Under the pieces are notes generated by a model. It was given only the letters and a program-made list of their open reading frames with translations, ran no database searches and was not told the DNA's origin. A program made the translations under genes and the position numbers. Below are positions 5,183-11,776 of a DNA stretch of 11,776 nucleotides, piece after piece (the first letter of the stretch is position 1; each line of letters starts with the position of its first letter). Source of the DNA: Streptomyces sp. NRRL WC-3549. Lineage in GTDB: Bacteria; Actinomycetota; Actinomycetes; Streptomycetales; Streptomycetaceae. Location of the stretch: positions 21,976-33,751 of the forward strand of contig NZ_KL585382.1 of NCBI RefSeq assembly GCF_000721935.1. Reading direction: 5' to 3'.

Positions 5183-6238
5183 GTGCAGGAACTCCACGAC
5201 GCTCCCCTCGCCCCTCTGACCACCTTCCGGCTCGGCGGCCCGGCGAACCGCCTGCTGACCGCCACCACGGACGACGAGGTGATCGCCGCCGTACGCGAAG
5301 CCGACGAGAGCGGCACCCCGCTCCTGGTCATCGGCGGCGGCTCCAACCTGGTCATCGGCGACAAGGGCTTCGACGGGACCGCGCTGTGCGTCGCGACCCG
5401 GGGCTTCTCGCTCTCCGGTACGACGCTCGAACTGGCCGCCGGCGAGGTCTGGTCCGACGCCGTGGCCCGCACGGTCGGTGCGGGCCTCGCGGGCATCGAG
5501 TGCCTCGCCGGGATCCCCGGGTCCGCCGGTGCGACCCCGATCCAGAACGTCGGCGCGTACGGGCAGGAGGTGTCCTCGGTCATCACCGAGGTCGTCGCCT
5601 ACGACCGGCACACGGGTGAGACCGTCACGATCCCCAACGAGGCGTGCGCGTTCTCCTACCGCCACAGCCGCTTCAAGGCCGAGCCCGACCGCTTCGTGGT
5701 GCTGCGCGTCCGCTTCGCCCTGGAGGACGCGGACGGGCTCTCCGCGCCCCTGCGCTACCCGGAGACCGCCCGCGCCATGGGAGTCGAGCAGGGCGACCGG
5801 GTGCCCGCCGCCGAGGCCCGCGCGACCGTCCTGCGGCTGCGGGCGGGCAAGGGCATGGTGCTCGACCCCGAGGACCACGACACCTGGTCGGCCGGCTCCT
5901 TCTTCACCAACCCGGTCCTCGACGGCGCCGCGCACACCGCCTTCCTGGCCCGCGTCAAGGACCGCCTGGGGGACGACGTCACACCCCCCGCCTACCCGGC
6001 GGGCGAGGGGCGGATGAAGACCTCCGCGGCCTGGCTCATCGACAAGGCGGGCTTCACCAAGGGATACGGCACCGGCCCCGCCCGCATCTCCACCAAGCAC
6101 ACGCTCGCCCTCACCAACCGCGGCGGCGCGACCACCGAGGAGCTGCTGGCCCTGGCCCGCGAGGTCGTCGACGGCGTGCACCAGGCCTTCGGCGTCACCC
6201 TCGTCAACGAACCCGTGACGGTCGGCGTCAGCCTCTGA
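5183..6238 (+). CDS. murB: UDP-N-acetylenolpyruvoylglucosamine reductase (MurB)
   Basis: A 351-residue flavoenzyme using NADPH to reduce UDP-GlcNAc-enolpyruvate to UDP-MurNAc, the second committed step of peptidoglycan precursor synthesis in the cytoplasm. The FAD-binding GGGSNL is at residues 51-56; AGIPGSAGATPIQNVGAYG is the second flavin segment. YRHSRFK at 159-165 supplies substrate-contacting Tyr and Arg; the proton-donating Ser is S239 in GSFFTNP; the C-terminal catalytic Glu is E343 in NEPVTVG. These features indicate a type I, full-length enzyme. The start is the GTG at 5183, giving the usual N-terminus (V/M)QELHDAPLAPLTTFRLGG; an in-frame GTG at 5162 lies inside the hairpin and is less likely. 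Convergent with the deaminase gene, 36 nt apart. Confidence 0.96.
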   Translation: MQELHDAPLAPLTTFRLGGPANRLLTATTDDEVIAAVREADESGTPLLVIGGGSNLVIGDKGFDGTALCVATRGFSLSGTTLELAAGEVWSDAVARTVGAGLAGIECLAGIPGSAGATPIQNVGAYGQEVSSVITEVVAYDRHTGETVTIPNEACAFSYRHSRFKAEPDRFVVLRVRFALEDADGLSAPLRYPETARAMGVEQGDRVPAAEARATVLRLRAGKGMVLDPEDHDTWSAGSFFTNPVLDGAAHTAFLARVKDRLGDDVTPPAYPAGEGRMKTSAAWLIDKAGFTKGYGTGPARISTKHTLALTNRGGATTEELLALAREVVDGVHQAFGVTLVNEPVTVGVSL

Positions 6239-6274
6239 GGACCGGCGCCCCGGGCCCGCCGCCGTACACCCCTC

Positions 6275-7297
6275 TCAGGCGGGCGAACCGGCGAGCCAGT
6301 CCTCGATCCCGCTCAGCATGTCCTTCCGTACGTCGGCGGGCGCCGCGGACCCCCGGACGGACTGCCGGGCCAGCTCGGCCAGTTCCTCGTCGGTGAACGC
6401 GTGGTGGCGGCGGACCAGGTCGTACTGGGCGGCGAGCCGCGAACCGAAGAGCAGCGGGTCGTCGGCCCCGAGCGCCATCGGGACCCCGGCGTCGAACAGC
6501 GTGCGCAACGGCACGTCCGCGGGCTTCTCGTAGACCCCCAGGGCCACGTTCGAGGCCGGGCAGACCTCACAGGTCACCCCGCGCTCCGCGAGCCTGCTCA
6601 GCAGCCGGGGATCCTCGGCCGCCCGTACGCCGTGCCCGATCCGGGAGGCGTCCAGGTCGTCGAGGCAGTCCCGGACGCTGGAGGGCCCGGCGAGCTCCCC
6701 GCCGTGCGGGGCGGCGAGCAGGCCGCCCTCCCGGGCGATGGCGAAGGCCCGGTCGAAGTCGCGTGCCATGCCCCGGCGCTCGTCGTTGGAGAGGCCGAAA
6801 CCGATGACCCCCCGGTCCGCGTACCGCACGGCGAGCCGGGCGAGGGTACGGGCGTCCAGCGGGTGCTTCATCCGGTTCGCCGCGATCACCACCCGGATCC
6901 CCAGCCCGGTCTCCCGGGAGGCGCCGTCCACGGCGTCGAGGATGATCTCGATGGCCGGGATCAGGCCGCCCAGGAGCGGCGCGTACGAGGTGGGGTCGAC
7001 CTGTATCTCCAGCCACCCCGAGCCGTCCGCGACGTCCTCCATGGCCGTCTCGCGCACCAGCCGCCGGATGTCCTCCGGCTCACGCAGGCAGGACCGGGCG
7101 ATGTCGTACAGGCGCTGGAAGCGGAACCAGCCGCGCTCGTCCGTGGCCCGCAGCCGGGGCGGTTCGCCGCCGGTCAGCGCCTCGGGCAGGCGCACCCCGT
7201 ACTTGTCCGCCAGTTCGAGCAGGGTCGTGGGCCGCATCGACCCGGTGAAGTGCAGATGCAGATGGGCCTTGGGCAACAGCCGTACGTCACGCTCCAT
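6275..7297 (-). CDS. add: Adenosine deaminase family protein
   Basis: A 340-residue zinc TIM-barrel enzyme, probably hydrolysing adenosine (or a related 6-aminopurine) to the 6-oxo product in purine salvage. The metal and catalytic set is complete: H14 and H16 in HLHLHFTG, H198 and E201 in PHGGEL, H222 in RIGHGV, and D279/D280 in GADDP. The residue after the second His pair is Thr (T18) where classical ADA has the Asp of HxDG that contacts the ribose, so the natural substrate could differ (adenine, deoxyadenosine, another nucleoside). The ATG at 7297 lacks a clear ribosome site; CAAGAT 6 nt upstream could be the -10 of a leaderless message. aspC lies upstream on the same strand but is separated by a strong terminator. 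Confidence 0.9.
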   Translation of the reverse strand: MERDVRLLPKAHLHLHFTGSMRPTTLLELADKYGVRLPEALTGGEPPRLRATDERGWFRFQRLYDIARSCLREPEDIRRLVRETAMEDVADGSGWLEIQVDPTSYAPLLGGLIPAIEIILDAVDGASRETGLGIRVVIAANRMKHPLDARTLARLAVRYADRGVIGFGLSNDERRGMARDFDRAFAIAREGGLLAAPHGGELAGPSSVRDCLDDLDASRIGHGVRAAEDPRLLSRLAERGVTCEVCPASNVALGVYEKPADVPLRTLFDAGVPMALGADDPLLFGSRLAAQYDLVRRHHAFTDEELAELARQSVRGSAAPADVRKDMLSGIEDWLAGSPA

Positions 7298-7366
7298 TCA
7301 AGGATCTTGCCGCATCGGCGGTGGGTCGCGGTAGCCCGATCCCGTCCCAGGTGACGCCTCGAACAG

Positions 7367-7409
7367 AAAAACAGGCCCCCGGCATCCTGGAATCGGAACG
7401 CCGGGGGCC
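7367..7409 (-). terminator. Intrinsic terminator of aspC
   Basis: Read on the minus strand, GGCCCCCGGC and GCCGGGGGCC form a perfect 10-bp stem around a 16-nt loop, followed two bases later by TTTTT (complement of 7367-7371). This is a textbook intrinsic terminator 20 nt after the aspC stop and isolates the deaminase gene. Confidence 0.88.
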
Positions 7410-7423
7410 CAGGTGATCACCTG
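7410..7423. repeat. Perfect 14-bp palindrome after aspC
   Basis: CAGGTGATCACCTG is its own reverse complement. It lies between the aspC stop codon and the terminator stem. It may simply fold as part of the 3' end, or be a protein site; nothing else supports a role. Confidence 0.6.
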
Positions 7424-7429
7424 ACGAGG

Positions 7430-8656
7430 TCAGTCGCGGGCCTCGCCCAGCAGCTTCTGGACGCGCGAGACGCCCTCGGCCAGGTCCTCGTCGCCCAGCG
7501 CGTACGACAGCCGCAGGTAACCCGGGGTGCCGAAGGCCTCACCGGGTACGACGGCCACCTCGACCTCGTCCAGGATGAGCGCCGCGAGCTCGACGGAGTC
7601 GGCCGGGCGCTTGCCGCGGATCTCCTTGCCGAGCAGCGCCTTCACCGACGGGTAGACGTAGAACGCGCCCTCGGGCTCCGGGCAGACGACGCCCTCGATC
7701 TCGTTGAGCATCCGCACGATGGTGCGGCGGCGGCGGTCGAAGGCGGTCCGCATCTCGGCGACCGCGTCCAGCGGTCCGGAGACGGCGGCCAGCGCCGCGA
7801 CCTGGGCGACGTTGCTGACGTTGGAGGTGGCGTGCGACTGGAGGTTGGTCGCGGCCTTGACGATGTCCTTGGGCCCGATGATCCAGCCGACCCGCCAGCC
7901 GGTCATGGCGTACGTCTTGGCGACACCGTTGACCACGATGCACTTGTCGCGCAGCTCGGGCATGACCGCCGGCAGGGAGACCGACGTGGCGTCGCCGTAG
8001 ACCAGGTGCTCGTAGATCTCGTCGGTCATGACCCAGAGGCCGTGCTCCACGGCCCAGCGGCCGATCGCCTCGGTCTCGGCCTCGCCGTAGACGGCACCGG
8101 TCGGGTTGGAGGGGGAGACGAACAGGACGACCTTGGTGCGCTCGGTGCGCGCGGCCTCCAGCTGCTCGACGGAGACGCGGTAGCCGGTGGTCTCGTCGGC
8201 GACGACCTCGACCGGGACACCGCCGGCGAGACGGATGGACTCGGGGTAGGTGGTCCAGTACGGGGCGGGGACGATGACCTCGTCGCCCGGGTCGAGGAGG
8301 GTGGCGAAGGCCTCGTAGATGGCCTGCTTGCCGCCGTTGGTCACCAGGATCTGGGAGGGGTCGACCTCGTAGCCGGAGTCGCGCAGCGTCTTCTCCGCGA
8401 TGGCGGCCTTGAGCTCGGGGAGCCCGCCGGCCGGGGTGTAGCGGTGGTACTTCGGGTTGCGGCAGGCCTCGACCGCGGCGTCGACGATGTAGCCGGGGGT
8501 CGGGAAGTCGGGCTCGCCGGCGCCGAAGCCGATCACCGGACGCCCGGCGGCCTTGAGGGCCTTGGCCTTGGCGTCGACGGCGAGGGTGGCGGACTCGGAG
8601 ATCGCACCGATGCGGGCCGAGACCCGGCGCTCGGACGGAGAAGTTGCAGCGCTCAT
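7430..8656 (-). CDS. aspC: Pyridoxal-phosphate aminotransferase, aspartate aminotransferase type Ib
   Basis: 408 residues, class I/II aminotransferase. It exchanges the amino group between aspartate/glutamate and 2-oxo acids in the cytoplasm; some relatives also accept prephenate or aromatic substrates. Visible motifs are [10 protein letters not shown] near residue 45, [41 protein letters not shown], the Schiff-base lysine K247 in [14 protein letters not shown], and the substrate-carboxylate Arg in YLRLSYA. Length is full. I chose the ATG at 8656 (MSAAT) because GGGGGG lies just upstream and the family begins here; an in-frame ATG at 8665 adds MGG. It is divergent from tRNA-Trp/secE and ends in a strong terminator. 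Confidence 0.94.
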   Translation of the reverse strand: MSAATSPSERRVSARIGAISESATLAVDAKAKALKAAGRPVIGFGAGEPDFPTPGYIVDAAVEACRNPKYHRYTPAGGLPELKAAIAEKTLRDSGYEVDPSQILVTNGGKQAIYEAFATLLDPGDEVIVPAPYWTTYPESIRLAGGVPVEVVADETTGYRVSVEQLEAARTERTKVVLFVSPSNPTGAVYGEAETEAIGRWAVEHGLWVMTDEIYEHLVYGDATSVSLPAVMPELRDKCIVVNGVAKTYAMTGWRVGWIIGPKDIVKAATNLQSHATSNVSNVAQVAALAAVSGPLDAVAEMRTAFDRRRRTIVRMLNEIEGVVCPEPEGAFYVYPSVKALLGKEIRGKRPADSVELAALILDEVEVAVVPGEAFGTPGYLRLSYALGDEDLAEGVSRVQKLLGEARD

Positions 8657-8757
8657 GCCCCCCATGCTCGCAGACCGGAAAGGCCGTCGGCACAGGGGTT
8701 TCAGGGACCGGACAGGACTCGGGCGGCATCCGGGCGGGACAGGTCGGCAGTGGTCTG

Positions 8758-8787
8758 TTCGACGCGGAGGCTCCGAGCACGTACACT
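8758..8787 (+). promoter_or_regulatory. Candidate promoter for tRNA-Trp/secE/nusG
   Basis: TTCGAC (8758-8763) and TACACT (8782-8787) are 18 nt apart, a fair match to the vegetative consensus. A second TANNNT box, TAGGTT at 8851-8856, lies 15 nt before tRNA-Trp but has no good -35. Either or both may be used in this 214-nt divergent region. Confidence 0.4.
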
Positions 8788-8870
8788 CACCTGTCGTTGG
8801 CCTTCATCAGCCGCACCGTTTTTCCACCCGGGCCACCGGGGAAGATGCGGTAGGTTGGTGGACACCACAA

Positions 8871-8943
8871 AGGGTCGTAGCTCAATTGGTAGAGCACTGG
8901 TCTCCAAAACCAGCGGTTGGGGGTTCAAGTCCCTCCGGCCCTG
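8871..8943 (+). tRNA. trpT: tRNA-Trp (anticodon CCA)
   Basis: The acceptor AGGGTCG/CGGCCCT has one T-G wobble and discriminator G. The D stem is GCTC/GAGC; the anticodon stem CTGGT/ACCAG encloses CTCCAAA with anticodon CCA (UGG codons). The T stem GGGGG/CCCTC carries TTCAAGT. CCA is not encoded. It lies directly upstream of secE, a placement shared by actinobacteria and several other bacterial groups. Confidence 0.96.
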
Positions 8944-8946
8944 CTA

Positions 8947-9024
8947 CACACTCCTTCGCCAGGATGTGTGCGCATGTACGTACTTCAATGCACCGCCGTG
9001 CGGCTCCACCGGGCGCGGCACGGC
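8947..9024 (+). other. Two hairpins in the tRNA-Trp/secE spacer
   Basis: CACACTCC (8947-8954) pairs with GGATGTGTG (8962-8970) with one bulged T, just after the tRNA 3' end. GCCGTGC (8995-9001) pairs with GCACGGC (9018-9024) ahead of the secE ribosome site. They may act in tRNA release or in setting secE expression. I saw no T-tract. Confidence 0.45.
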
Positions 9025-9049
9025 CACGACCCGGAATCAGGTGAGTAGC

Positions 9050-9337
9050 GTGACGGACGCCGTGGGCTCCATCGACATGCCTGATGCCGAGGACGAAACT
9101 CCCGAGTCGAAGAAGAAGCCTCGGAAGGGCGGCAAGCGCGGCAAGAAGGGCCCTCTGGGCCGTCTCGCGCTGTTCTACCGCCAGATCGTCGCCGAGCTCC
9201 GCAAGGTCGTCTGGCCCACGCGCAGCCAGCTGACGACGTACACCTCGGTCGTGATCGTCTTCGTGGTCGTCATGATCGGTCTGGTCACTGTGATTGACTT
9301 CGGTTTCGCGCGGGCCGTCAAGTACGTCTTCGGCTGA
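9050..9337 (+). CDS. secE: Preprotein translocase subunit SecE
   Basis: A 95-residue membrane subunit of the SecYEG channel that clamps SecY during protein export. The first 40 residues are charged and probably disordered, with a Lys/Arg/Gly-rich stretch (about residues 21-35). Then come the amphipathic conserved helix ([20 protein letters not shown]) and a single TM helix ([23 protein letters not shown]). The E. coli protein has three TM helices; this one-TM form is normal for most bacteria. The GTG start has AGGTGA 5 nt upstream and an in-frame ATG at 9077 is less conserved as a start. It follows tRNA-Trp and is cotranscribed with nusG. Confidence 0.95.
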   Translation: MTDAVGSIDMPDAEDETPESKKKPRKGGKRGKKGPLGRLALFYRQIVAELRKVVWPTRSQLTTYTSVVIVFVVVMIGLVTVIDFGFARAVKYVFG

Positions 9338-9347
9338 TCCCCGCGGA

Positions 9348-9370
9348 GGGCGCCTCACCGGCGCCCCTTT
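9348..9370 (+). other. Short hairpin between secE and nusG
   Basis: GGGCGCC (9348-9354) pairs with GGCGCCC (9360-9366) around TCACC, followed by CTTT. Seven base pairs and a weak T-tract suggest an attenuator or mRNA stability element rather than a full stop within the operon. Confidence 0.5.
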
Positions 9371-9411
9371 CGCATGTTCCACCCATATGTATCCAGGAAG
9401 AAGCAGCCATC

Positions 9412-10293
9412 GTGTCTGACCCGAACCTGAACGACGACGCCGAGCCCACGGCGGGCGCCGTCGAGTCCGCCGAGGACGAGCTCGACATCGTCGAGTCGGC
9501 GGATGCCGTGGCGCCGGACCAGGTCGAGGCTGCTGACGCCGAGGCGGGCGAGCCCGCCGAGCAGGCCGCCGTCGCCGCCGAGTCCGACGAGGAGACGGAG
9601 GCCGAGGAGGCCGCCGAGTCCGACGACGAGGCCGATGAGGAGCCCGCCGAGTCCGACGAGGAGCCGGCCGCCCCCGTCGACGCCGTCGCCGCCCTCCGCG
9701 AGGAGCTGCGCGGTCTTCCGGGCGAGTGGTACGTCATCCACACGTACGCCGGCTACGAGAAGCGCGTGAAGGCCAACCTGGAGCAGCGCGCCGTCTCGCT
9801 CAACGTCGAGGACTTCATCTACCAGGCCGAGGTGCCCGAGGAAGAGATCGTCCAGATCAAGAACGGCGAGCGGAAGAACGTCCGTCAGAACAAGCTCCCC
9901 GGATACGTCCTGGTGCGCATGGACCTGACGAACGAGTCCTGGGGTGTCGTCCGCAACACGCCGGGCGTCACCGGCTTCGTGGGCAACGCCTACGACCCGT
10001 ACCCGCTGACCCTGGACGAGATCGTCAAGATGCTCGCCCCCGAGGCCGAGGAGAAGGCCGCCCGTGAGGCCGCCGAGGCCGAGGGCAAGCCGGCTCCGGC
10101 CCGCAAGGTCGAGGTCCAGGTGCTGGACTTCGAGGTCGGCGACTCGGTCACCGTCACCGACGGCCCGTTCGCGACGCTGCAGGCGACGATCAACGAGATC
10201 AACGCCGACTCGAAGAAGGTCAAGGGCCTCGTCGAGATCTTCGGCCGCGAGACCCCGGTCGAGCTGAGCTTCGACCAGATCCAGAAGAACTAG
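9412..10293 (+). CDS. nusG: Transcription termination/antitermination protein NusG
   Basis: 293 residues. NusG binds RNA polymerase across the clamp, controls pausing and Rho-dependent termination, and can link polymerase to the ribosome. The NGN domain begins near W106 ([21 protein letters not shown]) and runs to about residue 205 ([18 protein letters not shown]). A charged linker follows, then the C-terminal KOW domain from about residue 240 ([21 protein letters not shown]). The first 95 or so residues are a very acidic extension rich in Glu, Asp, Ala and Ser, absent from E. coli NusG (181 residues) but known in actinobacteria. The start is GTG with AGGAAG 11 nt upstream, a longer gap than usual. 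It is cotranscribed with secE and followed by a strong hairpin. Confidence 0.95.
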   Translation: MSDPNLNDDAEPTAGAVESAEDELDIVESADAVAPDQVEAADAEAGEPAEQAAVAAESDEETEAEEAAESDDEADEEPAESDEEPAAPVDAVAALREELRGLPGEWYVIHTYAGYEKRVKANLEQRAVSLNVEDFIYQAEVPEEEIVQIKNGERKNVRQNKLPGYVLVRMDLTNESWGVVRNTPGVTGFVGNAYDPYPLTLDEIVKMLAPEAEEKAAREAAEAEGKPAPARKVEVQVLDFEVGDSVTVTDGPFATLQATINEINADSKKVKGLVEIFGRETPVELSFDQIQKN

Positions 10294-10331
10294 GGCCTTC
10301 CGCCCCTCTCTGGACACATGCCTACATGCCT

Positions 10332-10380
10332 ACCGAGCAGGTCGGACCGGCTTCACCGCCGGTCCGACCTGCTCGGTTTT
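10332..10380 (+). terminator. Perfect 20-bp stem terminator between nusG and rplK
   Basis: Arms at 10332-10351 and 10358-10377 are fully complementary over 20 bp, with a 6-nt loop TTCACC, running straight into four T (10377-10380). It is the strongest hairpin in the window. It should separate secE-nusG from the ribosomal-protein genes, which then need their own promoter in 10381-10476. Confidence 0.88.
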
Positions 10381-10382
10381 GG

Positions 10383-10437
10383 CCGCACAGCTATACCCGT
10401 TATCGTTGTGCGGTATGCCTCCATCCGGATGACCGGA
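10383..10437 (+). promoter_or_regulatory. rplK leader with inverted repeats
   Basis: CCGCACA (10383-10389) and TGTGCGG (10407-10413) are inverted 17 nt apart around an AT-rich core containing TATACC (10392-10397), a possible -10. Just after, TCCGG (10424-10428) and CCGGA (10433-10437) pair around ATGA. This 96-nt gap must hold the rplKA promoter if the upstream hairpin terminates. It is also where autoregulation by L1 would act in some bacteria; that is conjecture here. Confidence 0.4.
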
Positions 10438-10476
10438 ACGGCGGCGAAACACTCTCACTAGGACCCGGAGAGAGCA

Positions 10477-10911
10477 ATGCCTCCCAAGAAGAAGAAGGTC
10501 ACGGGGCTTATCAAGCTCCAGATCAACGCCGGTGCGGCCAACCCGGCCCCGCCGGTCGGTCCCGCACTGGGCCAGCACGGCGTCAACATCATGGAGTTCT
10601 GCAAGGCCTACAACGCCGCGACCGAGTCGCAGCGTGGCATGGTCGTGCCGGTGGAGATCACGGTCTACGAGGACCGTTCCTTCACCTTCGTCACGAAGAC
10701 TCCGCCGGCCGCCAAGCTGATCCTCAAGGCCGCGGGTGTGGAGAAGGGCTCCGGCGAGCCGCACAAGACCAAGGTCGCCAAGCTCACGGCCGACCAGGTC
10801 CGCGAGATCGCCACGACGAAGCTCCCTGACCTGAACGCCAACGACCTCGACGCCGCGATGAAGGTCATCGCCGGCACCGCCCGTTCCATGGGCGTCACGG
10901 TCGAAGGCTGA
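10477..10911 (+). CDS. rplK: 50S ribosomal protein L11
   Basis: 144 residues, forming the GTPase-associated centre of the large subunit with 23S helices 43-44. It is needed for factor-dependent GTP hydrolysis and for RelA activation; relC mutants of Streptomyces that fail the stringent response map to this gene. The N-terminal domain carries the Pro-rich thiostrepton-facing segment (P23, P25, P26, P29 in [18 protein letters not shown]). The C-terminal RNA-binding domain covers about residues 74-144. Length is that of the family. GGAGAGAG lies ahead of the ATG. It is followed by rplA after 82 nt. Confidence 0.97.
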   Translation: MPPKKKKVTGLIKLQINAGAANPAPPVGPALGQHGVNIMEFCKAYNAATESQRGMVVPVEITVYEDRSFTFVTKTPPAAKLILKAAGVEKGSGEPHKTKVAKLTADQVREIATTKLPDLNANDLDAAMKVIAGTARSMGVTVEG

Positions 10912-10931
10912 GTCAGCCCCGTAAGCCCCCA

Positions 10932-10961
10932 GTGGTAGGACCAAGCGCTGGTCCGCACCAC
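10932..10961 (+). other. Hairpin in the rplK-rplA spacer
   Basis: GGACCA/TGGTCC pair around AGCGC; after a small internal loop (A opposite GC) the outer GTGGT/ACCAC pair. It stands 22 nt before the rplA ribosome site. No T-tract. It could be an attenuator, RNA-processing site or L1-binding element that balances L11 and L1 output; the shape alone does not decide. Confidence 0.55.
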
Positions 10962-10993
10962 GACTCCCCACTCTGAGAACCTCAGGAGCAGAA

Positions 10994-11716
10994 GTGAAGC
11001 GCAGCAAGAACCTCCGCGCTGCGGACGCCAAGATCGACCGGGAGCGTACCTACGCCCCGCTCGAGGCCGTCCGTCTCGCCAAGGAGACCGCCACCACGAA
11101 GTTCGACGGCACCGTCGAGGTCGCCTTCCGCCTGGGCGTCGACCCGCGCAAGGCCGACCAGATGGTCCGTGGCACCGTGAACCTCCCGCACGGCACCGGC
11201 AAGACCGCCCGGGTCCTGGTCTTCGCGACCGGTGACCGTGCTGCGGCCGCGGAAGCCGCGGGCGCCGACATCGTCGGCGCCGACGAGCTCATCGACGAGG
11301 TGGCGAAGGGCCGTCTGGACTTCGACGCCGTCGTCGCCACGCCGGACCTCATGGGCAAGGTCGGCCGCCTCGGCCGCGTGCTCGGTCCGCGTGGTCTGAT
11401 GCCGAACCCGAAGACCGGCACCGTCACCCCCGACGTCGTGAAGGCCGTCAACGACATCAAGGGCGGCAAGATCGAGTTCCGCGTCGACAAGCACTCGAAC
11501 CTGCACTTCATCATCGGCAAGGTCTCCTTCGACGAGACGAAGCTGGTCGAGAACTACGGTGCGGCCCTGGACGAGATCCTCCGTCTCAAGCCGTCCGCCG
11601 CGAAGGGCCGCTTCATCAAGAAGGCGTCCCTCACCACCACGATGGGCCCCGGCATCCCGCTGGACGCCAACCGTGTGCGCAACCTCCTGGTCGAGGAGGA
11701 CCCGGCCGCCGTCTGA
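10994..11716 (+). CDS. rplA: 50S ribosomal protein L1
   Basis: 240 residues, full length. L1 forms the mobile stalk on the E-site side of the large subunit, helping deacylated tRNA leave; in many bacteria it also represses its own mRNA. The L1 signature [18 protein letters not shown] lies near residues 133-150, and the split two-domain arrangement (domain I from both termini, domain II about residues 67-160) is apparent. GTG start with AGGAG 5 nt upstream. Last of the rplKA pair; the next 60 nt are the start of the spacer that usually leads to rplJ. Confidence 0.97.
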   Translation: MKRSKNLRAADAKIDRERTYAPLEAVRLAKETATTKFDGTVEVAFRLGVDPRKADQMVRGTVNLPHGTGKTARVLVFATGDRAAAAEAAGADIVGADELIDEVAKGRLDFDAVVATPDLMGKVGRLGRVLGPRGLMPNPKTGTVTPDVVKAVNDIKGGKIEFRVDKHSNLHFIIGKVSFDETKLVENYGAALDEILRLKPSAAKGRFIKKASLTTTMGPGIPLDANRVRNLLVEEDPAAV

Positions 11717-11776
11717 TCCGGACGCCGGCACGGACCCCCGTGACCCGAAGCCCGCCCCCGCCGCTCTCCGGAGCCG

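Noticed and set aside
3979..6181. Minus-strand frames of 535 and 378 codons opposite MFS and murB
   Set aside because: Both sense genes have clear family motifs; the antisense products are Gly/Arg/Asp-rich without domain features.
6401..7354. Plus-strand 317-codon frame opposite the deaminase
   Set aside because: The minus-strand protein has a complete zinc-enzyme motif set; this is its shadow.
8701..8928. Minus-strand 75-codon frame ending opposite tRNA-Trp
   Set aside because: Antisense to the tRNA and its promoter; no ribosome site and no family resemblance.
7832..9049. Plus-strand frame running through aspC into secE, suggesting a very long SecE
   Set aside because: It passes through aspC antisense and tRNA-Trp; SecE has its own ribosome site and normal length from 9050.
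10316..10331. ACATGCCT repeated twice in tandem before the nusG-rplK terminator
   Set aside because: Only two 8-bp copies, no associated feature; probably chance or a small duplication.
1..11776. Search for CRISPR, phage, insertion sequence, toxin-antitoxin or defence genes
   Set aside because: No repeat arrays, transposase, integrase or defence motifs seen; tRNA 3' ends show no obvious duplicated attachment site within the window.

Overview
This is a very GC-rich actinobacterial chromosome segment, almost certainly Streptomyces. The gene order tRNA-Thr, tRNA-Met, rpmG, two MaoC hot-dog proteins, (inserted block), tRNA-Trp, secE, nusG, rplK, rplA is the actinobacterial ribosomal/transcription locus that leads towards rplJL-rpoBC. 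GTG starts, G/C at nearly every third codon position and single tRNA genes without encoded CCA fit this.

Layout. (1) Positions 1-897, minus strand: most of an amidohydrolase/cytosine-deaminase-like protein, running off the left edge, with several expected catalytic residues replaced. (2) 898-1408: a 511-nt gap with no convincing gene that ends in a tRNA promoter. (3) 1409-1853: tRNA-Thr(GGT), an unusually stable tetraloop hairpin, elongator tRNA-Met(CAT), a terminator-like hairpin, then rpmG (L33). (4) 1956-2836: two overlapping MaoC/hot-dog genes that correspond by position and motif to mycobacterial HadA (no catalytic His) and HadB (catalytic Asp/His present). (5) 2921-5118: a TetR repressor and a DHA2-type MFS exporter, each preceded by a near-identical 22-bp dyad, so very likely a self-contained drug-responsive efflux module. 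(6) 5183-6238: murB, apparently leaderless, with its -10 lying in the arm of a 17-bp hairpin that ends the MFS gene. (7) 6275-8656, minus strand: aspartate aminotransferase (aspC), a strong terminator, then an adenosine-deaminase family gene convergent with murB. (8) 8871-11716: tRNA-Trp(CCA), secE, nusG, rplK (L11), rplA (L1), with hairpins in every intergenic gap, including a perfect 20-bp stem between nusG and rplK.

How it works together. Regions 3, 4 and 8 are housekeeping: translation (tRNAs, L33, L11, L1), protein export (SecE) and transcription elongation (NusG). From memory, Mycobacterium has thrT-metT-rpmG-hadA-hadB-hadC-trpT-secE-nusG-rplK-rplA in one run. Here the position of hadC is occupied by a roughly 6-kb block of regulator, exporter, cell-wall, purine and amino-acid genes. 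I see no phage, transposon, CRISPR or defence system. The items most worth following up are the Had-like pair in an organism not expected to make mycolic acids, the TetR operator pair, the degenerate amidohydrolase, and the dense set of intergenic RNA hairpins.
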